Under the pieces are notes generated by a model. It was given only the letters and a program-made list of their open reading frames with translations, had not been told where the DNA came from and ran no database searches. Both the position numbers and the translations under genes were made by a program. Of a DNA stretch of 64,000 nt, positions 54,872-63,239 are shown piece by piece. The first letter of the stretch is position 1. Each line of letters begins with the position of its first letter. The stretch lies in NCBI GenBank assembly GCA_045560765.1, contig JBJKZD010000012.1, positions 1 to 64,000 on the forward strand, written 5' to 3'. The stretch is from UBA9926 sp913064795. Its GTDB lineage: Bacteria; Pseudomonadota; Gammaproteobacteria; Pseudomonadales; Azotimanducaceae.

Positions 54872-56167
54872 GTGTCGCCAATATTAAAGTTTTTGGGTTA
54901 TACCTCTCGGGGCCATTCAGTCAAGAATGAAGTGTTAGCAGGGTGCACAACCTTTCTTGCCATGGCGTATATTAGCGTTGTCAATCCAGCGATACTATCC
55001 GATGCGGGTATGGATTTTGGCGCTGTTTTTGTCGCCACCTGCCTTGCAGCTGCGCTCGGCAGTATCGCCATGGGAATTTTAGGACGATACCCGATCGCCC
55101 TCGCTCCAGGGATGGGACAGAACGCCTTTTTTAGTTATGTGATTGTTCTTGGGATGGGATATCCCTGGCAGGCTGCTCTGGGGGCCGTTTTTATCTCAGG
55201 TGTCATCTTCGTGGTTTTGAGTCTCCTGCCCATTCGCGAATGGCTGTTCAACGCAATCCCCATCAACCTTAAGCACGGTATTTCCGCAGGTATCGGGTTT
55301 TTTATTGGATTTATTGCCCTTAAGAATGCGGGTATCGTCATTGACGATCCAGCAACTTTATTGAGGCTCGGCGCCCTCAATCAGGTTGAAGCGCTGCTGT
55401 GTCTCGGCGGTTTTATCTTGATTGCTGTGTTAAGCCATCGAGGTCTCTTGGGTGCGATTATTTTAGGAATCGCTGCATCATCTATTCTTGGCTGGGGTCT
55501 GGGTGTGACTCCCTTCCACGGGATCGTGTCGATGCCGCCGTCGTTGGCTCCGGTTTTGTTTCAATTGGATCTTGAAGCCGCTTTAACCATCTCCATGGTA
55601 CCGGTGATTTTGTCTTTGTTGCTGGTTGATGTCTTTGATACCGCAGGCACTATGGTGGGGGTCTCCCAGCGTGCAGGGTTGCTCGACGAGAAGGGCAAGC
55701 TGCCGAATCTACGACCGGCGTTATTCGCTGATTCGGGGGCGACGGCGGTGGGTGCGCTGCTTGGAACCTCCTCGACCACAAGTTTTATTGAGAGTGCTGC
55801 CGGGGTCGAGTCCGGCGGGCGAACCGGACTGACCGCCTGCTTCGTGGGTTTGCTTTTCCTCTTGTGCTTGTTCTTTGCGCCACTGGCTAAGAGCGTCCCT
55901 GCCTATGCTACCTCGGCGGCCCTGTTGTATGTTGCCTGCTTGATGATCGGAGGTCTGAAAGCCGTCGATTGGACTCAAATCCCACAATATGTGCCTGCGG
56001 TTGTCGGGGCCATTGCCATGCCGCTGAGTTTCTCGATTGCCGATGGCATCGGTCTCGCGTTCATTACCTATGCCTTCATTCGGATGGGCGCGCTGGAGTT
56101 TGAAAAGTCTGATATAGCGAGCTTCGTGATTGCTCTTATTTTTCTGGGAAAGTTTTTGTTGTTGTAA
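54872..56167 (+). CDS. Guanine/hypoxanthine permease, AzgA family
   Basis: Inner-membrane purine base:proton symporter of 431 residues with about 13 hydrophobic segments. Family blocks are NEVLAGCTTFLAMAYI at about 19-34, ALAPGMGQNAFFSY at about 75-88 and LLVDVFDTAGTMVGV at about 250-264, and GTSSTTSFIESAAGV. The start is a GTG at 54872. It probably imports hypoxanthine, guanine or adenine for the deaminases and XDH of this locus. It is followed by a second, unrelated type of purine permease. Confidence 0.9.
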   Translation: MSPILKFLGYTSRGHSVKNEVLAGCTTFLAMAYISVVNPAILSDAGMDFGAVFVATCLAAALGSIAMGILGRYPIALAPGMGQNAFFSYVIVLGMGYPWQAALGAVFISGVIFVVLSLLPIREWLFNAIPINLKHGISAGIGFFIGFIALKNAGIVIDDPATLLRLGALNQVEALLCLGGFILIAVLSHRGLLGAIILGIAASSILGWGLGVTPFHGIVSMPPSLAPVLFQLDLEAALTISMVPVILSLLLVDVFDTAGTMVGVSQRAGLLDEKGKLPNLRPALFADSGATAVGALLGTSSTTSFIESAAGVESGGRTGLTACFVGLLFLLCLFFAPLAKSVPAYATSAALLYVACLMIGGLKAVDWTQIPQYVPAVVGAIAMPLSFSIADGIGLAFITYAFIRMGALEFEKSDIASFVIALIFLGKFLLL

Positions 56168-56202
56168 CGCGCACTGGGGTTGGGAGATGGGAGGTTTAGT
56201 AC

Positions 56203-57516
56203 ATGGCGAGTGACACAACACGCTCGTTTCGATCTTTAATGATCGGTGGACAGCATGCCTTAGCAGCGGTGGGAGGTATTATTGCGGCGCCTTTGGTGAT
56301 CGCACTAGGGATGGGACTTTCCGCTGCTGATACGCGATATGTGATCAGTGCGGCACTGGTGATTTCTGGGATTGCAACGGTGATTCAAATACTCAGAATC
56401 GGACCGATCGGTTCCGGTTTACTCAGTATTCAGGGGACCAGTTTTGCGTTTGTGGGACCCTTGATCTTTGTTTTTTCTGATCTGTCCGCAGACTTAAGTG
56501 CACAGGATGCACTTGGGGTCATTTTTGGATCGGCATTGGTGTGTTCTGCCGCAATGATTCTTTTGGCAGCTTATGTGGATAAATTGCGGTCGGTAGTGAC
56601 CAGCAACGTGACAGGACTGACGTTGTTGTTGATTGGACTGACCCTGGTTGAGGGCACCTCTAGGGCTTTGTGGGGTGCCTTTAATGCTGCGATCGTGCCG
56701 TGGCAGTTCTTGCTGATTTGCAGCGTGACATTACTGGTTCTGGGATTGAGTTTAGCGCTGCCCAAACTCCATTTGCGGTGGGTTGCTATTATTCTAGCAC
56801 TGGCGGTGGGTACTGGGGTCGCGACTCTATTTGGCGAGGTAGACTGGAGGCTATTGTCTGCTGACGCGATCGTTTTTTTGCCAGAGTTTGGGCGCTTCGG
56901 TTTTTCTGTTGATTGGATGGTCGTTTTGATCCTGATGCCAATATTTTTAGTTTCTGCAACGGAAAGTATTGGGGATTTGACAGCTACAAACGCGTTATCG
57001 GGCTATCCGACAGGGGATTCGGCTTATTGGGGACGGGTCCGAGGCGGTTTGATGGGTGATGCACTCAACTCGGGTTTGGCCAGCGCGTTTGCGACCTTCC
57101 CGAACACAACCTTCAGTCAAAATAACGGATTGATTCGCTTAACCGGCGAATCACGGCCCCATATCGGACTCTTTGCGGCGACCTTCATTGGCGTTTTGGG
57201 TTTAATTCCGCTTTTATCGAGTGCAGCCCAACTTATTCCTGCACCGGTCATCAATGTCGTTACGGTGATCCTTTTTGCAATGGTTGCTTGGGCAGGCTGG
57301 CAGGTGTTCTCGCGGCAGGCAGACTCGCTGCGGTCATGGATAGTCTTCCTAGGCGGCGCTGCTGGCGGATATACCCTCGCCGCTTATGCAGAGGCATGGA
57401 CGTTCTTACCTGAAGGTTTGCGACAGGTCGTGTCGTTTCCGGTCTCGACAGGTGCCGTGCTTGGCTTAATCCTTGAGTGGCTGCTACCGAAAGGCCGCCA
57501 CTTCAGATCCAGTTAG
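56203..57516 (+). CDS. NAT/NCS2 xanthine-uracil-type permease
   Basis: Inner-membrane symporter of 437 residues of the nucleobase-ascorbate family. The QH motif is in GGQHALAAVGG at about 16-26. The NAT signature is FSQNNGLIRLTGESR, and VSATESIGDLTATN lies before it. Family members carry xanthine, urate or uracil; here xanthine or urate is most likely from context. It is co-directional with the AzgA-type gene 35 nt upstream and convergent with puuE. Confidence 0.9.
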   Translation: MASDTTRSFRSLMIGGQHALAAVGGIIAAPLVIALGMGLSAADTRYVISAALVISGIATVIQILRIGPIGSGLLSIQGTSFAFVGPLIFVFSDLSADLSAQDALGVIFGSALVCSAAMILLAAYVDKLRSVVTSNVTGLTLLLIGLTLVEGTSRALWGAFNAAIVPWQFLLICSVTLLVLGLSLALPKLHLRWVAIILALAVGTGVATLFGEVDWRLLSADAIVFLPEFGRFGFSVDWMVVLILMPIFLVSATESIGDLTATNALSGYPTGDSAYWGRVRGGLMGDALNSGLASAFATFPNTTFSQNNGLIRLTGESRPHIGLFAATFIGVLGLIPLLSSAAQLIPAPVINVVTVILFAMVAWAGWQVFSRQADSLRSWIVFLGGAAGGYTLAAYAEAWTFLPEGLRQVVSFPVSTGAVLGLILEWLLPKGRHFRSS

Positions 57517-57521
57517 TCTGA

Positions 57522-58412
57522 TCATTTGGGCGGATGGCGCTTTATCCAATGCCTGGCGATATCGACTCGGCGGGGTACCCAAACCTTGGGCTTACGGGTG
57601 ATGTAATCTAAAAATTTTCGCAAGGACTGAATGCGCCCCGGCTTGCCGATGATTCGTCCATGTAGACCCACTGAAAGCATTTTTGGAAGGGTATGTCCTT
57701 CCTCATAAAGACAGTCAAAGGCATCTTTTAAATAATTGAAGAACTGATCGCCGGCGTTAAAACCCTGTGCTGCAGTAAAGCGCATATCGTTCACATCGAG
57801 GGTGTAGGGGACGATTAGGTGATCGCGATGGCCGTATTTAACCCAATAGGGCAGGTCGTCGCTATAGGCATCACTGTCATAGAGGAAGTGATCATGTTCA
57901 AGAATTAACTTCCGAGTGTTTGGGCTGTCGCGACCGGTATACCAGCCCAGTGGCTTTGCGCCGGTCAATGACTCATGCATTTCAATCGCGCGTCCAATGT
58001 GCTCTCGCTCAATTGCCTCTGGAACGGATTGGTAGTCGAGCCAGCGATATCCGTGGCAAGCAATGTCCCAGTCTGCCCGCATCATGGCATCCACCGCTTC
58101 TGGGTTTCGTGAGAGCGCAAGGGCGACCCCAAAAACGGTGACCGGTAGCTCGTACTCTTGGAACAAGCGATGCAAACGCCAAAATCCTGCTCGAGATCCA
58201 TATTCGTACAGTGATTCCATCGACTTATGGCGATCCGTGTAGGGCTGTGCGCCGATTATTTCGGACAGAAAGACCTCGGAATGCGGATCTCCATCAAGCA
58301 CGTTACGTTCGCCGCCTTCTTCGTAATTGATCACAAATTGGACGGCGATCTTGGCGCCGCCGGGCCATAAGGCAGAGGGTGGATTCGCGCCATATCCTAT
58401 AAAATCTCTCAT
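57522..58412 (-). CDS. puuE: Allantoinase PuuE
   Basis: Hydrolyses allantoin to allantoate. It has 296 residues of the polysaccharide-deacetylase (NodB-like) superfamily, not the amidohydrolase-type allantoinase. PuuE hallmarks are MRDFIGYGANPPSALWPGGAKIAVQF in adjoining blocks at the N-terminus, NYEEGGERNVLDGD, and WDIACHGYRWLDY. It is encoded on the opposite strand to the permeases and is convergent with them. No allantoate-degrading gene is seen in the window. Confidence 0.92.
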   Translation of the reverse strand: MRDFIGYGANPPSALWPGGAKIAVQFVINYEEGGERNVLDGDPHSEVFLSEIIGAQPYTDRHKSMESLYEYGSRAGFWRLHRLFQEYELPVTVFGVALALSRNPEAVDAMMRADWDIACHGYRWLDYQSVPEAIEREHIGRAIEMHESLTGAKPLGWYTGRDSPNTRKLILEHDHFLYDSDAYSDDLPYWVKYGHRDHLIVPYTLDVNDMRFTAAQGFNAGDQFFNYLKDAFDCLYEEGHTLPKMLSVGLHGRIIGKPGRIQSLRKFLDYITRKPKVWVPRRVDIARHWIKRHPPK

Positions 58413-58531
58413 TGATGCTGTGCCTGCTGTTAGGGCAGCCCAAAGGAGGGCCTGGAAGCGGCTTATTGTAGCCAGGGATTAGAACTCAGACTAGAATGCC
58501 ATAAAATCGTTGAAACGAGTGTTAAGCAGTT

Positions 58532-59974
58532 ATGCGTTTGATGCAATGGGTTAGTTGCTGCGTCTTTTGGTTGACGGTACTGCTGAGTCAGCCCGGATTG
58601 GCCGCCGAATCGTTTGATGTCTGGTTTGAGCGGTTTAAGGATACGGCAACTGATACTGAGCTCCATGAATTTCTGCACGCCATGCCAAAGGGCGGAGATT
58701 TACATCAGCATTTAACTGGATCTATTTTTCCAAAATGGTGGTGGGAGTTGGCGCTACGTGGGGATGCGCACGGCGTCGAGTACTTCGCAAAAACTCAAAT
58801 CAATGATTGCCCGCGTGTCGATTCAGCCGCAATCCGACTGGCGCCCTATGGGCTTTTGTATCAAACGATCGCACGCCACCGATTAGAAGCGCTTAGCGAC
58901 TGCGAACAGTCTGAATTTCAGCCGCTCAGGGCGCTTTCCGAATCCCAGCAGGTGGCTTGGATGGATGGTATCTGGCTGGATAAACCGTCGGAGGGCCGGG
59001 AAGCTTTTTTTGAAACCCATTGGCAGCGATTGGGAGATTTGACGGGGAATCCTTGGATCATTGCAGAAGCGCTCGTTCTCCATATGCAAGCCTTCTCGGC
59101 TGAAGGTTTGATCTACTTAGAGCCCCAGGTGACCCTCATGGGATATCGCGATGATCAGGGTAAGGTGGTTCCTCCAGAAGTTGTCGCAGGGGTCATTCGG
59201 GAGCGTTTATCTCGACGCGATGTTCAGGCATTAGATCTGACCGTCAGATTTCAACAAGCCATTTTAAGGTTTCTGCCTAACGCCGAATCTCAAATTGAAG
59301 CGGCCTATCGGATTGTCTCGAAAGAACCAGAATGGGTAGGCATCAATCTAGTTGGGCGAGAGGACGACGAACGGGGACAGCCCAAGCGCTTTCTTGAAAC
59401 CTTCCGCGCTATGAGACGGACTTACCCAGATGTTCGGCTATCGATACACGCAGGCGAGTCTGAAGTGGCCAATCACAACATCCGAGACACGTTGTCCCTA
59501 GGAGCCGATCGAATCGGGCACGGGCTAAACCTGCTATCCGACCTTGATACCTTCAGATCGATGCGGCACGGCCCATATCTTGTTGAAATTAACTTAATCA
59601 GCAATCTGTTGCTCGAGTATGTGGAGTCCTTTGAGCGCCACCCTTTCCCAGAGCTTTTGCGAACCGGGGTGCCGGTGGCGCTCTCGACGGACGATCGCGG
59701 TATGTGGGATTCGTCAATGACAGATGAGTATTTTGTTGCCGTTAAAAACTTTCAGTTAAATTGGGCTGAAATAAAAACGCTCAGCGAAAATTCTTTGCGG
59801 TATGCGTTTGTGGACAAGCCCGTTCAACAGGCAATGTTAGACCGCTATGCCCAAAAAATTGGAGCCTTTGAAAGTCAGTGGCGGATCCAGGAGACGGGTT
59901 CAAGGAAAACCGAGGCTGTGAGCCCGAAGCGCGGGTTTGTGTGTAGAAAATACGCACTTTGTGCACTTCCTTAG
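58532..59974 (+). CDS. Exported adenosine deaminase-like protein
   Basis: Protein of 480 residues with a signal peptide ending GLAAES, followed by an adenosine deaminase domain. The zinc site is KGGDLHQHLTGS (H58, H60), then LSIHAGES, ADRIGHGLNL and VALSTDDRGMW, which hold the catalytic glutamate, histidine and aspartates. It resembles the secreted ADGF/CECR1-like group more than cytoplasmic Add. It would deaminate adenosine to inosine in the periplasm or at the cell surface. The C-terminus has an extra tail with two cysteines. Confidence 0.88.
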   Translation: MRLMQWVSCCVFWLTVLLSQPGLAAESFDVWFERFKDTATDTELHEFLHAMPKGGDLHQHLTGSIFPKWWWELALRGDAHGVEYFAKTQINDCPRVDSAAIRLAPYGLLYQTIARHRLEALSDCEQSEFQPLRALSESQQVAWMDGIWLDKPSEGREAFFETHWQRLGDLTGNPWIIAEALVLHMQAFSAEGLIYLEPQVTLMGYRDDQGKVVPPEVVAGVIRERLSRRDVQALDLTVRFQQAILRFLPNAESQIEAAYRIVSKEPEWVGINLVGREDDERGQPKRFLETFRAMRRTYPDVRLSIHAGESEVANHNIRDTLSLGADRIGHGLNLLSDLDTFRSMRHGPYLVEINLISNLLLEYVESFERHPFPELLRTGVPVALSTDDRGMWDSSMTDEYFVAVKNFQLNWAEIKTLSENSLRYAFVDKPVQQAMLDRYAQKIGAFESQWRIQETGSRKTEAVSPKRGFVCRKYALCALP

Positions 59975-60198
59975 TGCATCGCTCGTTCAAATCCGTAATA
60001 ATTGGAGGCGGTTCTAAAAGATCTCAAAAATTTGTTGTTATTGTCGCTAGTAACAAATTGGCGGATAACGCTCAAATAGCAAGGGATGGATGAAGCAACC
60101 ACGGTTGACCGACAAAAAAGTGGTTAAATCGGCATTAAAATTGCTTTGCAAAAGGCAACCCCTCGTTTTGGTTCCGGGTGGAGTGTCAAAAGCATCGT

Positions 60199-60267
60199 GT
60201 TAGAAGCGGGTTGTAGAAAGCGGGTTGTTAAAAGCGGGTTGTTAAAAGCGGGTTGTTAACAGCCGTT
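60199..60267 (+). repeat. 14-nt tandem repeat, about 5 units
   Basis: The unit GTTAAAAGCGGGTT occurs twice exactly (60227-60254), with diverged neighbours on either side. Confidence 0.8.
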
Positions 60268-60302
60268 GGCCGCAAGCTGCTGGAAAAAGCGGTTTTGAGA
60301 CA

Positions 60303-60348
60303 CAGCAGTTGCGAGATTTAGCAGTTGCGAGATATAGCGGGCGAGATA
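60303..60348 (+). repeat. Short tandem repeat, 2-3 units of about 16 nt
   Basis: AGCAGTTGCGAGATTT, AGCAGTTGCGAGATAT and a partial third copy. Confidence 0.6.
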
Positions 60349-60433
60349 GGGTGCATGGGATGGCTAGCAGGACCGAGGCTGCGAGCAGGTTCAATAATCA
60401 GGTTGTTTAATTTAAATTAGAATGGGGATCCAT

Positions 60434-62872
60434 ATGAAATTGGAACATTTGAACGTCAGAGGTCTGCTGGTATTGGCCATTGGTCTGTTGGGTTTTAACT
60501 CGGCAATGGCTGAGTCTGAGATGGAAGAAATTGTGGTCAAGGGCGATCTGGGCAGTCTGCCCGGCGAGCGTGTCGACTCTGTTTTTGGATTCGAGAAGTC
60601 GATCTTAGAAACTGCGCGCTCTGCGTCGACAGTGAGTGAAGAAATGATGGATCGTTTCAATATGCAGGATATTGACGAACTGGTTGTTTTGGCGCCAGGT
60701 ACCTTTACGCAGAGTTTTTTCGGGGTTGCAGGTTCTTTGGATGTGCGGGGAACAGCGGGCGAAACCTATTTTCGAGGCGTGCGCAGGCTCGATAATCCTG
60801 GCAACTATCCGACCCCAATTGGCGCATCTGATCGAGTCGATATTGTTCGTGGACCGGCTTCTCCAATTTATGGGCCATCAAAGATTGGTGGATATTTGAA
60901 CTTCAATCCTAAGTCAGCTCGGATTGAGGAGACGGGTAGTTACATTGAGGAAAGGACTGGAGAACTGTCCTATTCCGGCGGTAGTTGGGATCGTAGTGTA
61001 TTGACTGCGGAAGTGGGTGGTCCAGCTGAATTCGGCGGGAAACCTCTCGGTTACTACGTTTACGGTGAAGTTGAGCACTCGGGTAGTTTTTATTCCAATG
61101 CGCCGGGTGTTGATCAGTCTTTGCTGCAAGCCAGTTTTGATATGGACATGAGTGATACGGTTCGGCTGCAGTTCGGCGGGATGTGGCATGACTACAAAGG
61201 TTCACAGAACGCGGGATGGAACCGATTAACCCAAGATCTAATCGATAATGGGACTTACGTGACGGGAACGCCGATTCCCCTTGATACCTCAGGCGATGGG
61301 TTTATTTCCCATGATGAGTACTACGCGGGGAATATTAATCCGTTCGCGCTGTATGCATTCTTTGGCCAAAAGGATATCGACCTGGCGACTTTGAGCGATG
61401 CTTCCTTTGGCTTTGATTACGAAAATTCGAATTTGCCCCTGCAAAATGTAGGTACAACGACCTTGCCGATGCATGCGACGCTGATCGCAGCAGATGACAC
61501 GCTAGAAAATCAGGTCACCACGCTGTACTTTGATATCGACATCGATCTTTCAGGTAATTGGTCATTGACCAACAAGTTGTTTTACGAGGCCTATGAGAAT
61601 CTCAACGAGAATGCCTATGGATTTTCGCAATTTCATGATTCCTCAGTGGTTGAAGATCAGCTGATACTCTCGGGTGTCTTTGAAGGCGACTCGATGACTA
61701 CGTCGGTGCAGATCTCCCCTTCGATTCGTCATACGAAATTTAAGCATGGCGATGACTACTACAACGAGTACTTCAGCCGGCGCGATCTTACCGGGCCTTC
61801 CACCGCCCTAGACCGTCGTGTGTTATCGACTCGAATTGACTCGGAGTACAGTGAGTACTATGTGGGCGACTACACCGACCTCGGGTTTGGTGTTATGGCG
61901 GACTTTACCCATGAATCAGGACTCTCGCTCCTTGTCGGCGCGCGTTACGACAGCATTGACATGGAAGTGATGACCCCAGAAGGCAAGACGCAGTCAGACG
62001 CGGCGTTTACATCAACGGAAGGGGGTGTAGATGTGCCGGTTAATAAGGCATCCGATGAGCCCAGCGGTGTCTCTTGGTCAGCGAGTTTGAGTTGGTCAAC
62101 ACCTGTTGGACTCGTGCCCTATGTGACAGCGTCCGAGCAAAGCACGGTCATCGCTGGACAGGGCTCCGAGCTGCAAGTCGGTAACGTCTACACCAACGCG
62201 GCCTTCGATAGCTCTGAGTTGATAGAGTTCGGACTCAAAGGCAGTTTGCTCGACGACCGACTGTACTTTGCGCTGTCAAGTTATGAGATGGAACGCGTCG
62301 ATTTTAGTGCCCAGTCCATTACCGTAAACCAAGCGGTCAAAACAGAAGGTACCGAGTTCGAGTTGCGTTGGGTGGTCAACGACAATTTCTTGATGACCTT
62401 GGGCTACAGTAACGTTGAGGCGCTAATGCTCGCGACGATTGCCGCGGGTAGTGAATTTTCTTTCTTAGGTGCTGAAGATCTCCCGCTGATTGATCCAGCC
62501 CTGCTTTGGGGTGGTCAAGTAGGTGGCCTGATTTCTGTTGGACCGAGTAAAGGTGTTCGAGCAGGGATGCCTGAGACGATTATGTCAGTGACAGGGACTT
62601 ACGACTTTGGAAACGGAATGGCTGTCAGTGGTAGTGTGGTTGATGTCGACTCGGTTGCATCAGGTCAGTCGTTTGCAGTGACCTTGCCTGCTTATACCTT
62701 GGTGAATCTGAGCGTGAGTTACGAAGCTGAAGATTGGGGTCTCATCGTGGCTGCTAAGAATGTCACGGATGAGCGATATTTCAGAGCGAACTTCCCAGAC
62801 CTGTTTGGTACGACGGTTGTTTTGCCTGAGTTGCCAAGACATTATCAAGCGAAGTTGACCTATCGGTTTTGA
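60434..62872 (+). CDS. TonB-dependent outer membrane receptor
   Basis: Outer-membrane active transporter of 812 residues. The signal peptide ends NSAMAES, followed by the TonB-box-like MEEIVVKGD. The plug has VRGTAGETYFRGVRRLD and DRVDIVRGPASPIYGPSKIGGYLNF. The barrel ends YQAKLTYRF with a terminal phenylalanine. I use the ATG at 60434; an ATG at 60422 is in frame. It lies between exported adenosine deaminase and the exported NUP protein, so uptake of nucleosides or nucleotides is a reasonable but unproven guess. It differs clearly in sequence from the receptor at 39712-42258. Confidence 0.92.
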   Translation: MKLEHLNVRGLLVLAIGLLGFNSAMAESEMEEIVVKGDLGSLPGERVDSVFGFEKSILETARSASTVSEEMMDRFNMQDIDELVVLAPGTFTQSFFGVAGSLDVRGTAGETYFRGVRRLDNPGNYPTPIGASDRVDIVRGPASPIYGPSKIGGYLNFNPKSARIEETGSYIEERTGELSYSGGSWDRSVLTAEVGGPAEFGGKPLGYYVYGEVEHSGSFYSNAPGVDQSLLQASFDMDMSDTVRLQFGGMWHDYKGSQNAGWNRLTQDLIDNGTYVTGTPIPLDTSGDGFISHDEYYAGNINPFALYAFFGQKDIDLATLSDASFGFDYENSNLPLQNVGTTTLPMHATLIAADDTLENQVTTLYFDIDIDLSGNWSLTNKLFYEAYENLNENAYGFSQFHDSSVVEDQLILSGVFEGDSMTTSVQISPSIRHTKFKHGDDYYNEYFSRRDLTGPSTALDRRVLSTRIDSEYSEYYVGDYTDLGFGVMADFTHESGLSLLVGARYDSIDMEVMTPEGKTQSDAAFTSTEGGVDVPVNKASDEPSGVSWSASLSWSTPVGLVPYVTASEQSTVIAGQGSELQVGNVYTNAAFDSSELIEFGLKGSLLDDRLYFALSSYEMERVDFSAQSITVNQAVKTEGTEFELRWVVNDNFLMTLGYSNVEALMLATIAAGSEFSFLGAEDLPLIDPALLWGGQVGGLISVGPSKGVRAGMPETIMSVTGTYDFGNGMAVSGSVVDVDSVASGQSFAVTLPAYTLVNLSVSYEAEDWGLIVAAKNVTDERYFRANFPDLFGTTVVLPELPRHYQAKLTYRF

Positions 62873-62891
62873 TCCTTAGGTTTGTCAATGA

Positions 62892-62918
62892 AAAAGGGCG
62901 CTTAGCGCCCTTTTTTTT
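62892..62918 (+). terminator. Intrinsic terminator after the second TonB receptor gene
   Basis: AAAGGGCGC-TTA-GCGCCCTTT with a T run. Confidence 0.92.
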
Positions 62919-63239
62919 GCCCAGGAATGCTCGGTAAGAGGGCGCTAAGTTGGCTTGTTGATCGAGACGTGCCGCTCGCGAGAGACTAACCTTGCGAGAT
63001 CTTTACTTTGCTTGATCAATCCAGAACAAAATGAACAAACCATAGCCCTAAAAAATAGAAAACATTAGAAGAGAAACCCAAATTAAGGCGATAAACTAAA
63101 GGCCAGCTTTCGCAAGAACAACCCATAAAAGAACAACCTACTAAAGAACAATCCACAAAAGAACAATCCACAAAAGAACAATCCACAAAAGAACAATCCA
63201 TAAAAGCATGACAAACAAAAAACAGTGAAGGAACTAAAA
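62919..63239. other. Intergenic region upstream of the NUP gene
   Basis: No gene is supported. It contains the 15-nt array at 63114-63203. Reverse open frames here are products of the repeat. Confidence 0.6.
63114..63203 (+). repeat. 15-nt tandem repeat, 6 units
   Basis: The unit is AAGAACAATCCACAA. Three central units are identical and the outer ones differ by 1-4 bases. The array ends 36 nt before the start of the NUP gene. Confidence 0.85.

Larger units (their letters stand above)
59975..60433. other. Intergenic region with tandem arrays upstream of the second TonB receptor
   Basis: No gene. It holds a dyad AATTTGTT/AACAAATT near 60029-60059 and tandem arrays at 60199-60267 and 60303-60348. 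Confidence 0.6.

Noticed and set aside
33133..63203. Tandem arrays considered as CRISPR
   Set aside because: Units are directly abutting without unique spacers, are 13-18 nt, and no cas gene is present.
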